Below are positions 54,830 to 63,954 of a stretch of DNA of 64,000 nucleotides, piece by piece. How positions within the stretch are numbered: the first letter of the stretch is position 1; each line of letters starts with the position of its first letter. The position numbers and the translations under genes are program-made. The stretch is from Desulfonema magnum (GTDB lineage Bacteria > Desulfobacterota > Desulfobacteria > Desulfobacterales > 4be13), in the NCBI RefSeq assembly GCF_017377395.1, contig NZ_CP061800.1, forward strand, positions 1,736,001 through 1,800,000, in the 5' to 3' direction. Below the pieces are notes generated by a model, which saw only the letters and a list, made by a program, of their open reading frames with translations, was not told the DNA's origin and did not search any database.

Positions 54830-55510
54830 ATGATCCGATTGCATATCATTGTCGAAGGTCAGACCGAGGAGGCTTTTGTCAAAAGGGTGCTGAGAGATTA
54901 TCTCGGTATGTTCAATATTGTCACTGATGTCCGATGTGTGGAGACAAGCCGTAGTTCAGGCCGGATTTATCGGGGCGGCGTGATTGATTATGGCCGGGTG
55001 AGAAGGGATATTATGCGCTGGATGAGGGAAGACCGGAACAGAGATGCCTGTTTTACCACCATGTTCGATCTGTTTCGTCTTCCAGAAGATTTTCCCCGGT
55101 TTGCAGAGGCGATGAAATATAAAAGTCCTTACGAGCGGGTTTCTGAGATAGAGAGAGCTTTCAGGGAAAATATCGGCGATTATCGTTTTATCCCTTATAT
55201 CCAACTGCATGAGTTCGAGGCTCTGATTCTTTCTGATCCGTCAAAGTTTGAGACGGAGTTCGTTGACCGGGATAAGGCCGTCAGGAATCTTGTGAAGATG
55301 TGTTCGGAATTTGCCTCTCCGGAACTGATTGATGACGGACCTGATACGGCTCCTTCAAAGCGGATAATAAAAGAGCTTCCCGAATACAAAGGCAGGAAGC
55401 CTTCTGCGGGACCCCGGATAGCCCGTGAAATCGGAATAGAGGCGTTATGGAAAAAATGTCCGCATTTTCGGGAATGGCTCCATAAACTTGAAGCATTGGC
55501 GAATGGTTGA
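54830..55510 (+). CDS. DUF4276 TOPRIM-like protein, partner of the AAA ATPase
   Basis: The 226-residue protein starts LHIIVEGQTEEAFVKRVL, with the acidic E of a TOPRIM-like fold, then TMFDLFRLP and IQLHEFEALILSDPSKFE, the three conserved blocks of DUF4276. In OLD-type systems a TOPRIM nuclease is the effector joined to the ATPase; here it is on a separate chain. It is predicted to cleave DNA or RNA when activated, but this is untested. Confidence 0.85.
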   Translation: MIRLHIIVEGQTEEAFVKRVLRDYLGMFNIVTDVRCVETSRSSGRIYRGGVIDYGRVRRDIMRWMREDRNRDACFTTMFDLFRLPEDFPRFAEAMKYKSPYERVSEIERAFRENIGDYRFIPYIQLHEFEALILSDPSKFETEFVDRDKAVRNLVKMCSEFASPELIDDGPDTAPSKRIIKELPEYKGRKPSAGPRIAREIGIEALWKKCPHFREWLHKLEALANG

Positions 55511-55704
55511 TAAGTTCACGGATTGCATTTGATAAGGATTGATAATTTTTGTTCTCGCTACAGGGATTGTCTATAAGAAGAGGGATTTTTTCTACGAAAC
55601 AGTGTTGGAAACTCGGCCCGGCAATGACGGAAAACAATCCCTTTCTTATAGATAATCCTTGTAGAAAAAAAAATACTGAAACCAACAAACCATGAGAGAT
55701 TATT
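55511..55704. repeat. Inverted repeat built on CTACAGGGATTGTCTATAAG
   Basis: CTACAGGGATTGTCTATAAG (55558) pairs imperfectly with CTTATAGATAATCCTTGTAG (ending 55664). It could fold after the DUF4276 gene. It is related to the ACAGGGATTTCATATAAG repeats at 49.5 kb. Confidence 0.7.
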
Positions 55705-56598
55705 ATGACCCCAGCTTACACATATCCCACAGCAAAACTGCTGAAATACGGAGATTGTCGCAGTTTTATGAAATGGCCGGATTATCTGTCGGAATTCGGT
55801 TTCACAAGTGAGCATATTCCGGAACTGATCAGGATGGCAACAGATAAAACGCTCAACTGGGCAGGTTGCGACAGTTCGGAGGTCTGGGCTCCCGTTCACG
55901 CCTGGCGAGCCCTGGGACAGCTTCACGCAGAGGAGGCAACTGAGCCGCTGATGTCCCTGCTCCATGAGCCTGATGACGCGGACTGGGCCAGAGAGGAACT
56001 CCCGATTGTTTTTCAGATGATAGGACAGAAAGCCGTTCCCGCACTTGTCCGCTATTTGGCAGAAGATTCCCACGGAACTTTTCCCCGCATAGCAGCAGGC
56101 CGCAGCCTGAAACGAATAGGAAATGCCTTTCCCGAGGTCAGAGAGCAGTGTCTGGAGGCCCTCGGAAAGCACTTGGAGCGTTTCCGGGATAACAATCCGA
56201 CATTAAATGCCTTTTTAATCAGCTGTCTCACTGACCTCAGGGCGATGAAGCTGCTGCCTCTTATTAAACAGGCGTTTGACAGCGACAGCGTGGATCTGAT
56301 GGTTGCAGGAGATTTGGAAGATATTGAGATCGAGTTCGGTGTGAGGAAACAGCGTTCCGAACCCCGGCCGTTAACCCCGCTGCAAAAAAGTCTGGGCCCC
56401 ATACTGGAACAAATCAAAATTCGGCAGGAAGCGAAAGATCGAATTCAGATGAGAAAGAAAGACCGAACTCAGCAAAGAGTGAAAGATCGAATTCAGCAAG
56501 AAACGAAAGGCCAAAAAATTGGCAGAAACAAACCCTGTCCCTGTGGAAGCGGAAAGAAATACAAAAAATGCTGTCTCAACAAACAGGGGGTCTCTTAA
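55705..56598 (+). CDS. HEAT-like repeat protein with C-terminal SEC-C zinc motif
   Basis: The 297-residue protein resembles DUF1186: helical HEAT-like repeats (APVHAWRALGQLHAEEATEP, VPALVRYLAEDSHGTFPRIA) to about residue 210. Then comes a charged segment with three 8-residue tandem copies (KDRIQMRK, KDRTQQRV, KDRIQQET; 24-bp DNA repeats), and at the end IGRNKPCPCGSGKKYKKCC, the SEC-C zinc-binding motif. SEC-C proteins often bind nucleic acid or SecB-like partners. The exact role is unknown. Confidence 0.85.
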   Translation: MTPAYTYPTAKLLKYGDCRSFMKWPDYLSEFGFTSEHIPELIRMATDKTLNWAGCDSSEVWAPVHAWRALGQLHAEEATEPLMSLLHEPDDADWAREELPIVFQMIGQKAVPALVRYLAEDSHGTFPRIAAGRSLKRIGNAFPEVREQCLEALGKHLERFRDNNPTLNAFLISCLTDLRAMKLLPLIKQAFDSDSVDLMVAGDLEDIEIEFGVRKQRSEPRPLTPLQKSLGPILEQIKIRQEAKDRIQMRKKDRTQQRVKDRIQQETKGQKIGRNKPCPCGSGKKYKKCCLNKQGVS

Positions 56599-56727
56599 GT
56601 ATCCGATTAAAATACTACAAATATGCCGCCCCTCCGGGGCTTTGCCAGCCTCCCCTGAATCCCTTATAATCAGCTTTTTTTCAATACAGATGGGGTTGCC
56701 AGGGTGGAAAGAAAGAGAGCTTGAACC
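56599..56727. repeat. Dispersed repeat
   Basis: ACAAATATGCCGCCCCTCCG then GGGCTTTG ... CCCCTGAATC ... TTATAATCAG matches 7441-7500 almost exactly. It is not coding. Confidence 0.75.
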
Positions 56728-56925
56728 GTGAAAAAAATACAAAGAAGACCGGCTCCGGCTTGGTTCAAAGATCATGGAGAATGGGGAGAGCTATCTTCTG
56801 GAGACAGGAACAAACTCTTATCTGAGCTGGTCAGAATGACCCGGCACCATTGCTCCTTCTGCGATGAGAATCTGCTGGGAAAAGAGTTTTCACTCATACA
56901 GTTCAGACCGAGAATAAAATTTTAT
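56728..56925 (+). pseudogene. HNH-nuclease (PtuB-like) N-terminal fragment
   Basis: MKKIQRRPAPAWFKDHGEWG through HHCSFCDENLLGKEFSLIQF resembles the N-terminus of the PtuB-type HNH nucleases (K-I-x-R-x-x-x-P, then C-x-x-C-E). After RPR the sequence enters a dispersed CACGCGAAGCGTG repeat and the HNH core is lost. Confidence 0.6.
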
Positions 56926-57045
56926 CTCGTTTCCACGCGAAGCGTGGGAATGTCTTCCGGACGCTTCGCGTCCTATGACAGGCGGATTCCGGACGCGAAG
57001 CGTCCCCGCTGCGTTCCCACGCGAAGCGTGGGAACGAGATCAAAA
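56926..57045. repeat. Dispersed CCACGCGAAGCGTGG repeat
   Basis: Inverted pair CGTTTCCACGCGAAGCGTGG ... CCCACGCGAAGCGTGGGAAC with an inner ACGCTTCGCGTCC / GGACGCGAAGCGT pair. It separates two defence-gene fragments. A half copy is near 53308. Confidence 0.85.
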
Positions 57046-57051
57046 AGATAC

Positions 57052-57172
57052 GGACATGCCGCTCCGCCAAGTCATTGTCAATACACACTCGCCAGTACTG
57101 GTGAACCAACTGCTTCAATGGAAAGATGATAACAACGTGAGCGTTTGTCTAATCAGACCTGAGACGTTTTGA
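57052..57172 (+). pseudogene. AAA-ATPase C-terminal fragment (PtuA/RecF-like)
   Basis: DMPLRQVIVNTHSPVLVNQL then LQWKDDNNVSVCLIRPETF is the switch-loop end of a RecF/PtuA-type ATPase (x-V-x-x-x-T-H-S-P). The remainder is absent. Next to the PtuB-like fragment it points to a dismantled Septu-type defence system. Its stop is inside the palindrome also found at 32962. Confidence 0.6.
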
Positions 57173-57209
57173 AAACCTCGCAGGTCTTATGCGAAAAAGG
57201 AGGGAACGC

Positions 57210-58526
57210 GTGTTAAAATTAAAGGCTGTCACAGTCATATCCTCTGCTTTGTTCCGCTGTTCCCGGATGGTGTTTATTTCTTTGGTGATTTTTCCATTTT
57301 TCACGTCCTGTCCTGCGTCTGCCTATGGTTCAAAGTATCGCACAATTGCCCATCATGTATTGGAATTAGAATCGGATCTGGGGATCAGACCAAATGATGC
57401 GCTTCTTGATGAAATTATTGATGAGGCACGGCAGCGGATTAAAATTAAACAGTCTTACTCAGCAGATGAAGCCATTAAAACGTTAAAGGCCGTTGACCAT
57501 CTGCTTTTAGAAAAAAATTTTCTTTATGACGGAAGAATACGCCTCCTTTCAGAAGCCCTGAAGCCCCGCAGGCTGGACAAGCAGACAATTCAATATATCA
57601 GAAAATCTGATCCCAACAATTCAGGCGCGGATATCAGAGATAACGCCACACTGAAAAGAATCATTCTCGCCAGTGACAAACATAAACAGCACGCATTAAA
57701 ACATATCCATGAAAATTTTTACTTTGGAGAGTGCAAGACATTTTCTTTCCTTTACCTGGGAATTGCCGACGCGCTGGGGTTGCCTGTAAATATGGTTCTT
57801 GCGCCTTCCCATGTGTTCATCAGATGGAGACTGCATCCCGGAAGACATGTCAATTGGGAGACCACCTCCGGCGCGGCCGTCAGTGACGATTTTATGAGAC
57901 GTTCATTTGATATTTCCGAAAATTCAATCCGCTCGGGTGTGTATCTGAAAAATCTCAGTGAGAGCGAATCCATGGCAACCGCGTGTTATATGCTGGGAAA
58001 TTTTCTCACAGATGCGGACAGAAAAATAACGTATCTGACCAAGGCGGTTCAGTTAAATCCGAAACACAGCAGAGCGTATTATAACCGGGGAACAGTATGG
58101 TATAAAAAAAGAAAGCTGCACAGGGCCTTGGCAGACTATGATCAGGCCATTGCCCTGGACACGAAACACAGTGAGACTTATAATAACCGGGGGAATATCT
58201 GGTATGAAATGCGTAAGTTCGACAATGCTCTGGCAGACTACAATCAGGCCATTGCGTTAAACCCGAAACACAGCCGCGCTTATAATAATCAGGGAAATGT
58301 GTGGTATCAGATGGGGAAATGGGGCAGCGCCATAACAAGCTATAACCGGGCCATTCAGTCAGATCCGACATATAGCGGGGCCTACAATAATCGGGGAAAT
58401 GTCTGGTATCAGATGGGGAAGTTCGCCAAAGCGTTAAGCGATTATAATACAGCCATTAGGCTGGACCCGGACAATAATGAAGCTCGCAATAATCGCACGA
58501 ATCTGTTGAAAAAAATTGAGAATTGA
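57210..58526 (+). CDS. Exported transglutaminase-like protein with TPR repeats
   Basis: The start is GTG 57210 because AGGAGG lies six bases before it; an ATG 21 bases upstream has no site. The 438-residue protein has a hydrophobic leader (ALFRCSRMVFISLVIFPFFT, cleavage near PASAYG). A transglutaminase-core-2-like domain follows, with the Cys in FGECKTFSFLYLGIADALGL, the His in APSHVFIRW and VNWETTSG. Five TPR units close the protein (for example YNNRGNVWYQMGKFAKALSD). The last residues KIEN and the stop come from the GAGAATT microsatellite. Probably periplasmic; a peptidase-like or scaffold function is possible. Confidence 0.8.
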   Translation: MLKLKAVTVISSALFRCSRMVFISLVIFPFFTSCPASAYGSKYRTIAHHVLELESDLGIRPNDALLDEIIDEARQRIKIKQSYSADEAIKTLKAVDHLLLEKNFLYDGRIRLLSEALKPRRLDKQTIQYIRKSDPNNSGADIRDNATLKRIILASDKHKQHALKHIHENFYFGECKTFSFLYLGIADALGLPVNMVLAPSHVFIRWRLHPGRHVNWETTSGAAVSDDFMRRSFDISENSIRSGVYLKNLSESESMATACYMLGNFLTDADRKITYLTKAVQLNPKHSRAYYNRGTVWYKKRKLHRALADYDQAIALDTKHSETYNNRGNIWYEMRKFDNALADYNQAIALNPKHSRAYNNQGNVWYQMGKWGSAITSYNRAIQSDPTYSGAYNNRGNVWYQMGKFAKALSDYNTAIRLDPDNNEARNNRTNLLKKIEN

Positions 58527-58570
58527 GAATTGAGAATTGGAATTTGAGAATCGGGATTTGGGATTTGGGA
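58516..58570. repeat. Short heptanucleotide repeat at gene end
   Basis: Three GAGAATT units followed by degenerate GGAATTT, GAGAATC, GGGATTT and GGGATTT units. It contains the stop codon of the TPR gene, just as the array at 5025 contains the stop of the kinase gene. Confidence 0.85.
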
Positions 58571-58624
58571 ACCTTTAATTTTATAACTTCCCATATCAGG
58601 GAATTTGAAGAAAAGAGATATAAA

Positions 58625-61600
58625 ATGAAAATCACCGCCGTTCGTATTCTTAAATATTTCTCAGCTATTATTCCATATGGTTTTGCCATATGCTTATGCT
58701 TTTCCATAAATACAGCCGCCATGGCAGAAGAGCCGCTAAATTCAAAAAAAACAGTACTTATTCCTCCGAGCGCCAGGTCCGTTGTTCTTCAACTGAGATG
58801 GTTTCACCAGTTTCAGTTCGCGGGCTATTATGCTGCTCTGGAAAAAGGGTTCTATCGGGAAGCAGGACTCGAAGTGACATTGCAGGAAGGCGGTTACGAG
58901 ATAGACACCATAGATGAGGTGCTGAATTGCTGTGCGGAGTATGGCGTGACAAACAGCGAAATCGTACTGCATCGGCTTCGTGGAAAACCTTTGGTGGTCC
59001 TCGCTGCAATATTCCAGCATTCGCCGCTGGTTCTGTTGACACGGAAAGATTCCGAAATTGCCACGCCTCAGGATTTGATCGGCAGACAGGTGAAAATGAC
59101 AAAACAAGACCGGGACGCGGAACTTCATGCAGTTTTTCTCAATGAAGGGGTTTCCCTGGATCAGATACACGTCCTTGATGGCAGTGTCAGCGCTGATGAT
59201 TATTTCAATGAAACCATTGGCGCATTAAGTGCCTACATAACAAATGAGCCTTATTATCTGGAACAAAAAGGGGTTCCCTTTTCAATTATTCGCCCTCTGA
59301 GTTATGGGATTGATTTTTACGGAGACTGTTTGTTCACATCAGAACAGGAACTCAGGGAATACCCGGAGCGTGTGAAGGCATTCCGGGAAGCCAGCCTCAG
59401 GGGCTGGGAATATGCCATGAAACATCCTGAAGAAATCATTGACATCATTCTGAGTAAATACAACTCACGCAAGACACGGGACCATCTGCGTTTTGAAGCT
59501 GAAAAAATGCGTGAACTGATACTGCCGGAGCTTATTGAAACGGGATTCATGAACCCGGGACGCTGGCGTCATATTGCAGATACCTTTGCCCGGCTGGGAA
59601 TGCTTGAAAAATCGGGGCAGTCCCTGGACGGGTTTATTTACGATCCGAATCCTGCTCCGGACTCAGCGCAGATCCGCCAAGCTCTCGGAGTGACCCTTTC
59701 TGTGAGTTTCCTGACCGCCCTGGGGCTTGTTATCCTCATCGTTTTCAACCGACGGCTTCATCGGGAAATTAATGAGCGCAGGCAGGCAGAAGAAAAATTG
59801 CGTTTTCAGGCTGTTCTCATGGAGCAGATAAAAGACATTATCGTGGCAACCGACCTGGAAGGACGGATCACCTATGTCAATGAAGCGGCTGTCCGATCAA
59901 TCAGTCTCCCCCGTGAATCGCTGATGGGACAGACAATTCAGGTTTTGGGAGAATATCCCGGACGAAGTGCCTTTGTTCAGGAAGTAATTGATAAAACCCT
60001 GGCAGACGGAGCCTGGAAGGGAACAGTGGTGAGCTACGTCAGAGGCGGTATGAAACTCATATTGGAATTAAGATCATGGGTCATCCATGATGCGAACGGA
60101 CAGCCCACAGGAATGGTGGGCGTTTCAACGGATATCACTGAACAGGCCCAGGCTCAGAAAGCGCTGAAAGAGAGCGAGGACCGCTATCATGACATATTCA
60201 ATTCCAGTGCGGATGCGATTCTTATTTTTGATCTCAATGGCAATATTGCTGACGCCAACCCCGCTGCATGCCGGATGTATGGCTATTCTCAGGAAGAGCT
60301 GACTCGGCTGACCAGCAGAGAGACTGTTCATCCTGATTATCATTACATTTTTGAACAATTCAGAAACAGTGATCCTGAGCAGTTGGCGGATTTATTTCCT
60401 GTCAGCTCAGTAGATGTGCGTAAAGACGGAACTTTGTTCAATGTGGAAATCCACGGAACGATATTTGATTACAAAGGCACACCGCATTTATTATCTGTTG
60501 TCAGAGATACCACTGAACGAGTACACGCGGAAGAGGAAATCAAAAAATCGCATTCATTGTTACGTGCAACCATTGAATCAACTGCCGAGGCCATTGTGGT
60601 GATTGACAGAGATAAAAACCTGTTCACCTTCAATCGGAAGTTTATTGAAATGTGGGGGCTTTCTGAAGAATGGGCTGAAATTCCTGAGCCTCGGGAACGT
60701 TTCAGGCTGGTGACGGAGCAGGTAAAAGACCCCCGGATATTTGCCGGCCGTATCAGGGAATTGTTAGATGACTTGGACACAGATGCCTATGATACGTTTG
60801 AGATGAAAGACGGCAGAATTATTGAGTGCCATGCACGACCTTTCAGAATCGGAGACAAAACCGCAGGTCGTTTATACGCGTATCTGGATGTCACGGAACG
60901 AAAGATCGCAGAAAAATCGATGCGGGAAAGTGAAGCAAAGCTGCGAGCTATTTTTGACAATGTTGTCGTAGGGATTGCTATTATTGATCTTCAGGGACAA
61001 TATTTTTATATAAATGACAAATGGGCAGACATGCTCGGATATGCAAAGGAAAAAATCTATCAGTTCAAATATACAGATGTTACTTACATCGAAGATGTTG
61101 AAAAAAGCAAAAATCTTTTGCAAAAACTGATCAAAGGAAAAATCAGACAATATGAAGTCGAGAAAAGGTATGTTCGTAAAGACGGAAGTGTTTTCTGGGT
61201 AAATTTTTCAGTTTCACCTATTTATGATATTCATGGAAATATTGAGTCTGTCATCGGAATCGTCATTGACATTGACGGACGCAAACAGGCTGAAACTGAA
61301 CTCCTGAGAGCCAAAGAGACAGCCGAGGCCGCGACCCTTTCCAAGAGTGAATTTCTGGCCAATATGAGTCATGAAATCCGCACGCCCATGAATGCCATTA
61401 TCGGGATGACAGGACTTTTGCTCAGGACGAAACTGACTTCGGAACAGCGGGAGTATGCTGAAACTGCACGATCCTCCTCGGATATCCTGCTTTCTCTCAT
61501 CAGTGACATCCTTGATTTTTCCAAAATCGAAGCCGGAAAAACAGAACTGGAGATTCTTGATTTCAATATCACAGATATCATCAGTGATATCATTAATATA

Positions 61601-63007
61601 TTGGCCATAAAAGCGAATGAGAAAGGAATAGGGCTGACGAGCCACATTGACGGTGATATTTATCCCTTTCTCCGGGGAGACCCGGTACGACTTCGGCAGA
61701 TTCTGCTCAATCTTACAAATAATGCGATTAAATTCACCCAAAAAGGGGAAGTGAGGATTCATGTTTCTGTGGAAAAATCCGGCGATGTCCACAGCATGCT
61801 CCGTTTTGCTGTGACCGACACCGGTCTTGGTATCCCCAAAGACCGCGTGAATCGTCTGTTTAAATCCTTTTCCCAGGTGGATGCCTCAACAACCCGCAGA
61901 TATGGCGGAACAGGTTTGGGGCTGGCTATTTCAAAGCAATTGGCGGAGATGATGGGCGGAGAAATCGGTGTTGAAAGTCAGGAAGGAAAGGGAAGCACGT
62001 TCTGGTTTACGGCAATTTTCGGATATTCGGAAGTTGAAACTCGAAACTTGAAACTTGAAACTCGAAACTTGAAACTCGAAACTCGGGACTTGAAACTCGA
62101 AACTCGAAACTTGAAACTCGAAACTCGAAACTCGGAGGTTGAAACTCGGAACTCGGAAGCGGATAACCAAGTTTCAAGTTTCAAGTTTCAAGTTTCAACA
62201 AATATCCGTATTCTTCTTGTGGAGGATAATCGGCTGAATCAGAAGGTCGCTCTGGCAATGATGAAAAAACTCGGGTTATCTGCGGACCTTGCCAGCAACG
62301 GCACTGAGGCCATTAAGGCTATCCGGACAACATCTTATGATCTTGTTCTGATGGATATTCAGATGCCTGAAATGGACGGTATTGAAGCCACGAAAAAGAT
62401 TCGAAATTCAGAACTCGAAGCTCGAAATATACCCATCATTGCCATGACTGCCAATGTCATGAAAGGAGACCGGGAACGCTGTCTTGAAGCGGGTATGAAT
62501 GATTATATATCCAAACCAATCGATCCTGATGAGCTTCTTTCCGCTGTGGAAAAACAGTTATCAGGTATGCATTCGCATTTTTCAGCTATTATTTCTAAGC
62601 CATCAGCGGGCAGCGAACAATTATCAGAAAAAGATCAGGTGGCAACTGAGAATTCGCAGTTTGCGGATTCTGAATGTTTTAACAAGGAAGAGCTGTTAAA
62701 CCGAATGGGAGGGGATGAGACGCTTTGTAAAAAATTTTCAAAAATGTTTGTGCAAAGAATGCCGGTGGAAATTGAAGAATTAAAGGCTGTTCTGGATAAA
62801 AATGATCCTGAGCTGGTCACATTACAGGCGCACAATATCAAGGGAATGTGTTCGAATATCTCGGCATACGCGCTTAGGGATATCGCATATGAAATGGAAC
62901 TTGCCGGAAAGAAAGGCGACTTGGACGGTGTTCGTGCGCTTATTGATGATTTAAAACAGGAATTAGACAGGTTCATTCACGTTATTACAAATATCAGCAT
63001 AGCATAA
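58625..63007 (+). CDS. Hybrid sensor kinase NMT1-PAS(4)-HisKA-HATPase-REC-HPt
   Basis: The 1460-residue protein starts at ATG 58625, giving a proper signal anchor (FSAIIPYGFAICLCFSINTA). The NMT1/ThiY-like periplasmic domain (LQLRWFHQFQFAGYYAALEK, about 45-340) normally binds pyrimidine thiamine precursors or related ligands. A membrane helix (SVSFLTALGLVILIVF) follows, then four PAS domains (about 395-905), HisKA with His916 in ANMSHEIRTPMNA, the ATPase with NLTNNAIKFT and GTGLGLAIS, a repeat linker (about 1136-1192), a receiver with Asp1244 in LMDIQMPEMDG, and an HPt domain with His1403 in QAHNIKGMCSN. This is a complete intramolecular phosphorelay. The output regulator is not visible nearby. 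Confidence 0.93.
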   Translation: MKITAVRILKYFSAIIPYGFAICLCFSINTAAMAEEPLNSKKTVLIPPSARSVVLQLRWFHQFQFAGYYAALEKGFYREAGLEVTLQEGGYEIDTIDEVLNCCAEYGVTNSEIVLHRLRGKPLVVLAAIFQHSPLVLLTRKDSEIATPQDLIGRQVKMTKQDRDAELHAVFLNEGVSLDQIHVLDGSVSADDYFNETIGALSAYITNEPYYLEQKGVPFSIIRPLSYGIDFYGDCLFTSEQELREYPERVKAFREASLRGWEYAMKHPEEIIDIILSKYNSRKTRDHLRFEAEKMRELILPELIETGFMNPGRWRHIADTFARLGMLEKSGQSLDGFIYDPNPAPDSAQIRQALGVTLSVSFLTALGLVILIVFNRRLHREINERRQAEEKLRFQAVLMEQIKDIIVATDLEGRITYVNEAAVRSISLPRESLMGQTIQVLGEYPGRSAFVQEVIDKTLADGAWKGTVVSYVRGGMKLILELRSWVIHDANGQPTGMVGVSTDITEQAQAQKALKESEDRYHDIFNSSADAILIFDLNGNIADANPAACRMYGYSQEELTRLTSRETVHPDYHYIFEQFRNSDPEQLADLFPVSSVDVRKDGTLFNVEIHGTIFDYKGTPHLLSVVRDTTERVHAEEEIKKSHSLLRATIESTAEAIVVIDRDKNLFTFNRKFIEMWGLSEEWAEIPEPRERFRLVTEQVKDPRIFAGRIRELLDDLDTDAYDTFEMKDGRIIECHARPFRIGDKTAGRLYAYLDVTERKIAEKSMRESEAKLRAIFDNVVVGIAIIDLQGQYFYINDKWADMLGYAKEKIYQFKYTDVTYIEDVEKSKNLLQKLIKGKIRQYEVEKRYVRKDGSVFWVNFSVSPIYDIHGNIESVIGIVIDIDGRKQAETELLRAKETAEAATLSKSEFLANMSHEIRTPMNAIIGMTGLLLRTKLTSEQREYAETARSSSDILLSLISDILDFSKIEAGKTELEILDFNITDIISDIINILAIKANEKGIGLTSHIDGDIYPFLRGDPVRLRQILLNLTNNAIKFTQKGEVRIHVSVEKSGDVHSMLRFAVTDTGLGIPKDRVNRLFKSFSQVDASTTRRYGGTGLGLAISKQLAEMMGGEIGVESQEGKGSTFWFTAIFGYSEVETRNLKLETRNLKLETRDLKLETRNLKLETRNSEVETRNSEADNQVSSFKFQVSTNIRILLVEDNRLNQKVALAMMKKLGLSADLASNGTEAIKAIRTTSYDLVLMDIQMPEMDGIEATKKIRNSELEARNIPIIAMTANVMKGDRERCLEAGMNDYISKPIDPDELLSAVEKQLSGMHSHFSAIISKPSAGSEQLSEKDQVATENSQFADSECFNKEELLNRMGGDETLCKKFSKMFVQRMPVEIEELKAVLDKNDPELVTLQAHNIKGMCSNISAYALRDIAYEMELAGKKGDLDGVRALIDDLKQELDRFIHVITNISIA
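62028..62200. repeat. Heptanucleotide microsatellite inside the hybrid-kinase gene
   Basis: Tandem 7-bp units AACTCGA, AACTTGA and AACTCGG run for about 130 bp, then reversed-complement-like TTTCAAG units follow. Since 7 is prime to 3, three units give 21 bp and encode a 7-residue repeat (LETRNLK). The linker therefore reads as five to six near-identical heptads. The forward and reverse halves can pair in the RNA. Confidence 0.95.
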
Positions 63008-63929
63008 ACACACGCCGCTGACTGTCGAGCCGTGTAATTCCCTCTTCTTTTGCCGCGTCCAACGCCATTTCATATTCTGTTCTTGAAGGAAAACCTGCAA
63101 GTTCTTTAATTTCAGCAGCTTTGCCGCACGGCCTGTACTGGGGCATGATATTTACATAGGTGTTCGGTGAAATTTCATTTGCAATAAATCGCATCACGTC
63201 GCGTGTGCCTGCGAGATTGTGAGGCAGAACAAGATGCCGTACCAGAAGTCCCCGCGTGGCAATACCGGATTCATCTGTGACCAGGTCCCCGACCTGACGG
63301 TGCATTTCCGTCAGCGCATCACGCGCAACCTCCGGGTAATCTCCGGCCTTGCAGGTTTTTTCGGCAATTTGAGAATCCCAGAATTTAAAATCAGGCATAT
63401 AAATATCAAAAACCCCTTCAAGCAGTTTCAGAGTTTCAACACGGTCATAGGCACCGGTGTTATAAACCATCGGAACAGAAAGTCCTTTTTTTACAGCAAG
63501 TTCGACAGCCGAAAGAATCTGGGGGACAACATGGGACGGAGTAACAAAATTGATATTATGACAGCCTTCTCCTTGCAGGGAAAGCATCATCTCGGCAATA
63601 CGCTCATGAGAGACTTCCTCGCCGTACCCCTCATGGCTGATGTCATAATTCTGACAAAAATTACACAGCAAATTACAGTGGGTAAAAAATATCGTTCCGG
63701 AGCCGTGGGAGCCGACCAGCGGGGCCTCTTCCCCGAAGTGGGGCGTATAGCTTGACACCCAGGCGTTTTCACCTGTCCTGCACACGCCGACTTCGCCGGA
63801 AACACGGTCAACCCCGCATAATCTGGGGCAGAGTGCGCAGGAACTTAAAATTTCAAAAGCGTGTTTTATCTTTTTTTTAAGCAACCCTTTTTCAAAGGTT
63901 TCCACATAGGCAGGTTTAAAAGATGACAT
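62994..63929 (-). CDS. Radical SAM protein, pyruvate-formate-lyase-activase-like (COG1313)
   Basis: The 311-residue protein has an N-terminal Cys-rich segment SCALCPRLCGVDR ... VGVCRTG and a radical SAM motif FTHCNLLCNFCQNYDISHEG (C-x3-C-x2-C). Later comes IMPQYRPCGKA. This matches the small PflA-like/AmrS-related activases that generate glycyl or other radicals in unknown partners. Its 3' end overlaps the kinase gene tail-to-tail by 14 bp. GGAG lies 11 bases before the ATG. Confidence 0.88.
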   Translation of the reverse strand: MSSFKPAYVETFEKGLLKKKIKHAFEILSSCALCPRLCGVDRVSGEVGVCRTGENAWVSSYTPHFGEEAPLVGSHGSGTIFFTHCNLLCNFCQNYDISHEGYGEEVSHERIAEMMLSLQGEGCHNINFVTPSHVVPQILSAVELAVKKGLSVPMVYNTGAYDRVETLKLLEGVFDIYMPDFKFWDSQIAEKTCKAGDYPEVARDALTEMHRQVGDLVTDESGIATRGLLVRHLVLPHNLAGTRDVMRFIANEISPNTYVNIMPQYRPCGKAAEIKELAGFPSRTEYEMALDAAKEEGITRLDSQRRVFMLC

Positions 63930-63954
63930 GATTATGAATTCTCCTGGTTGAATG

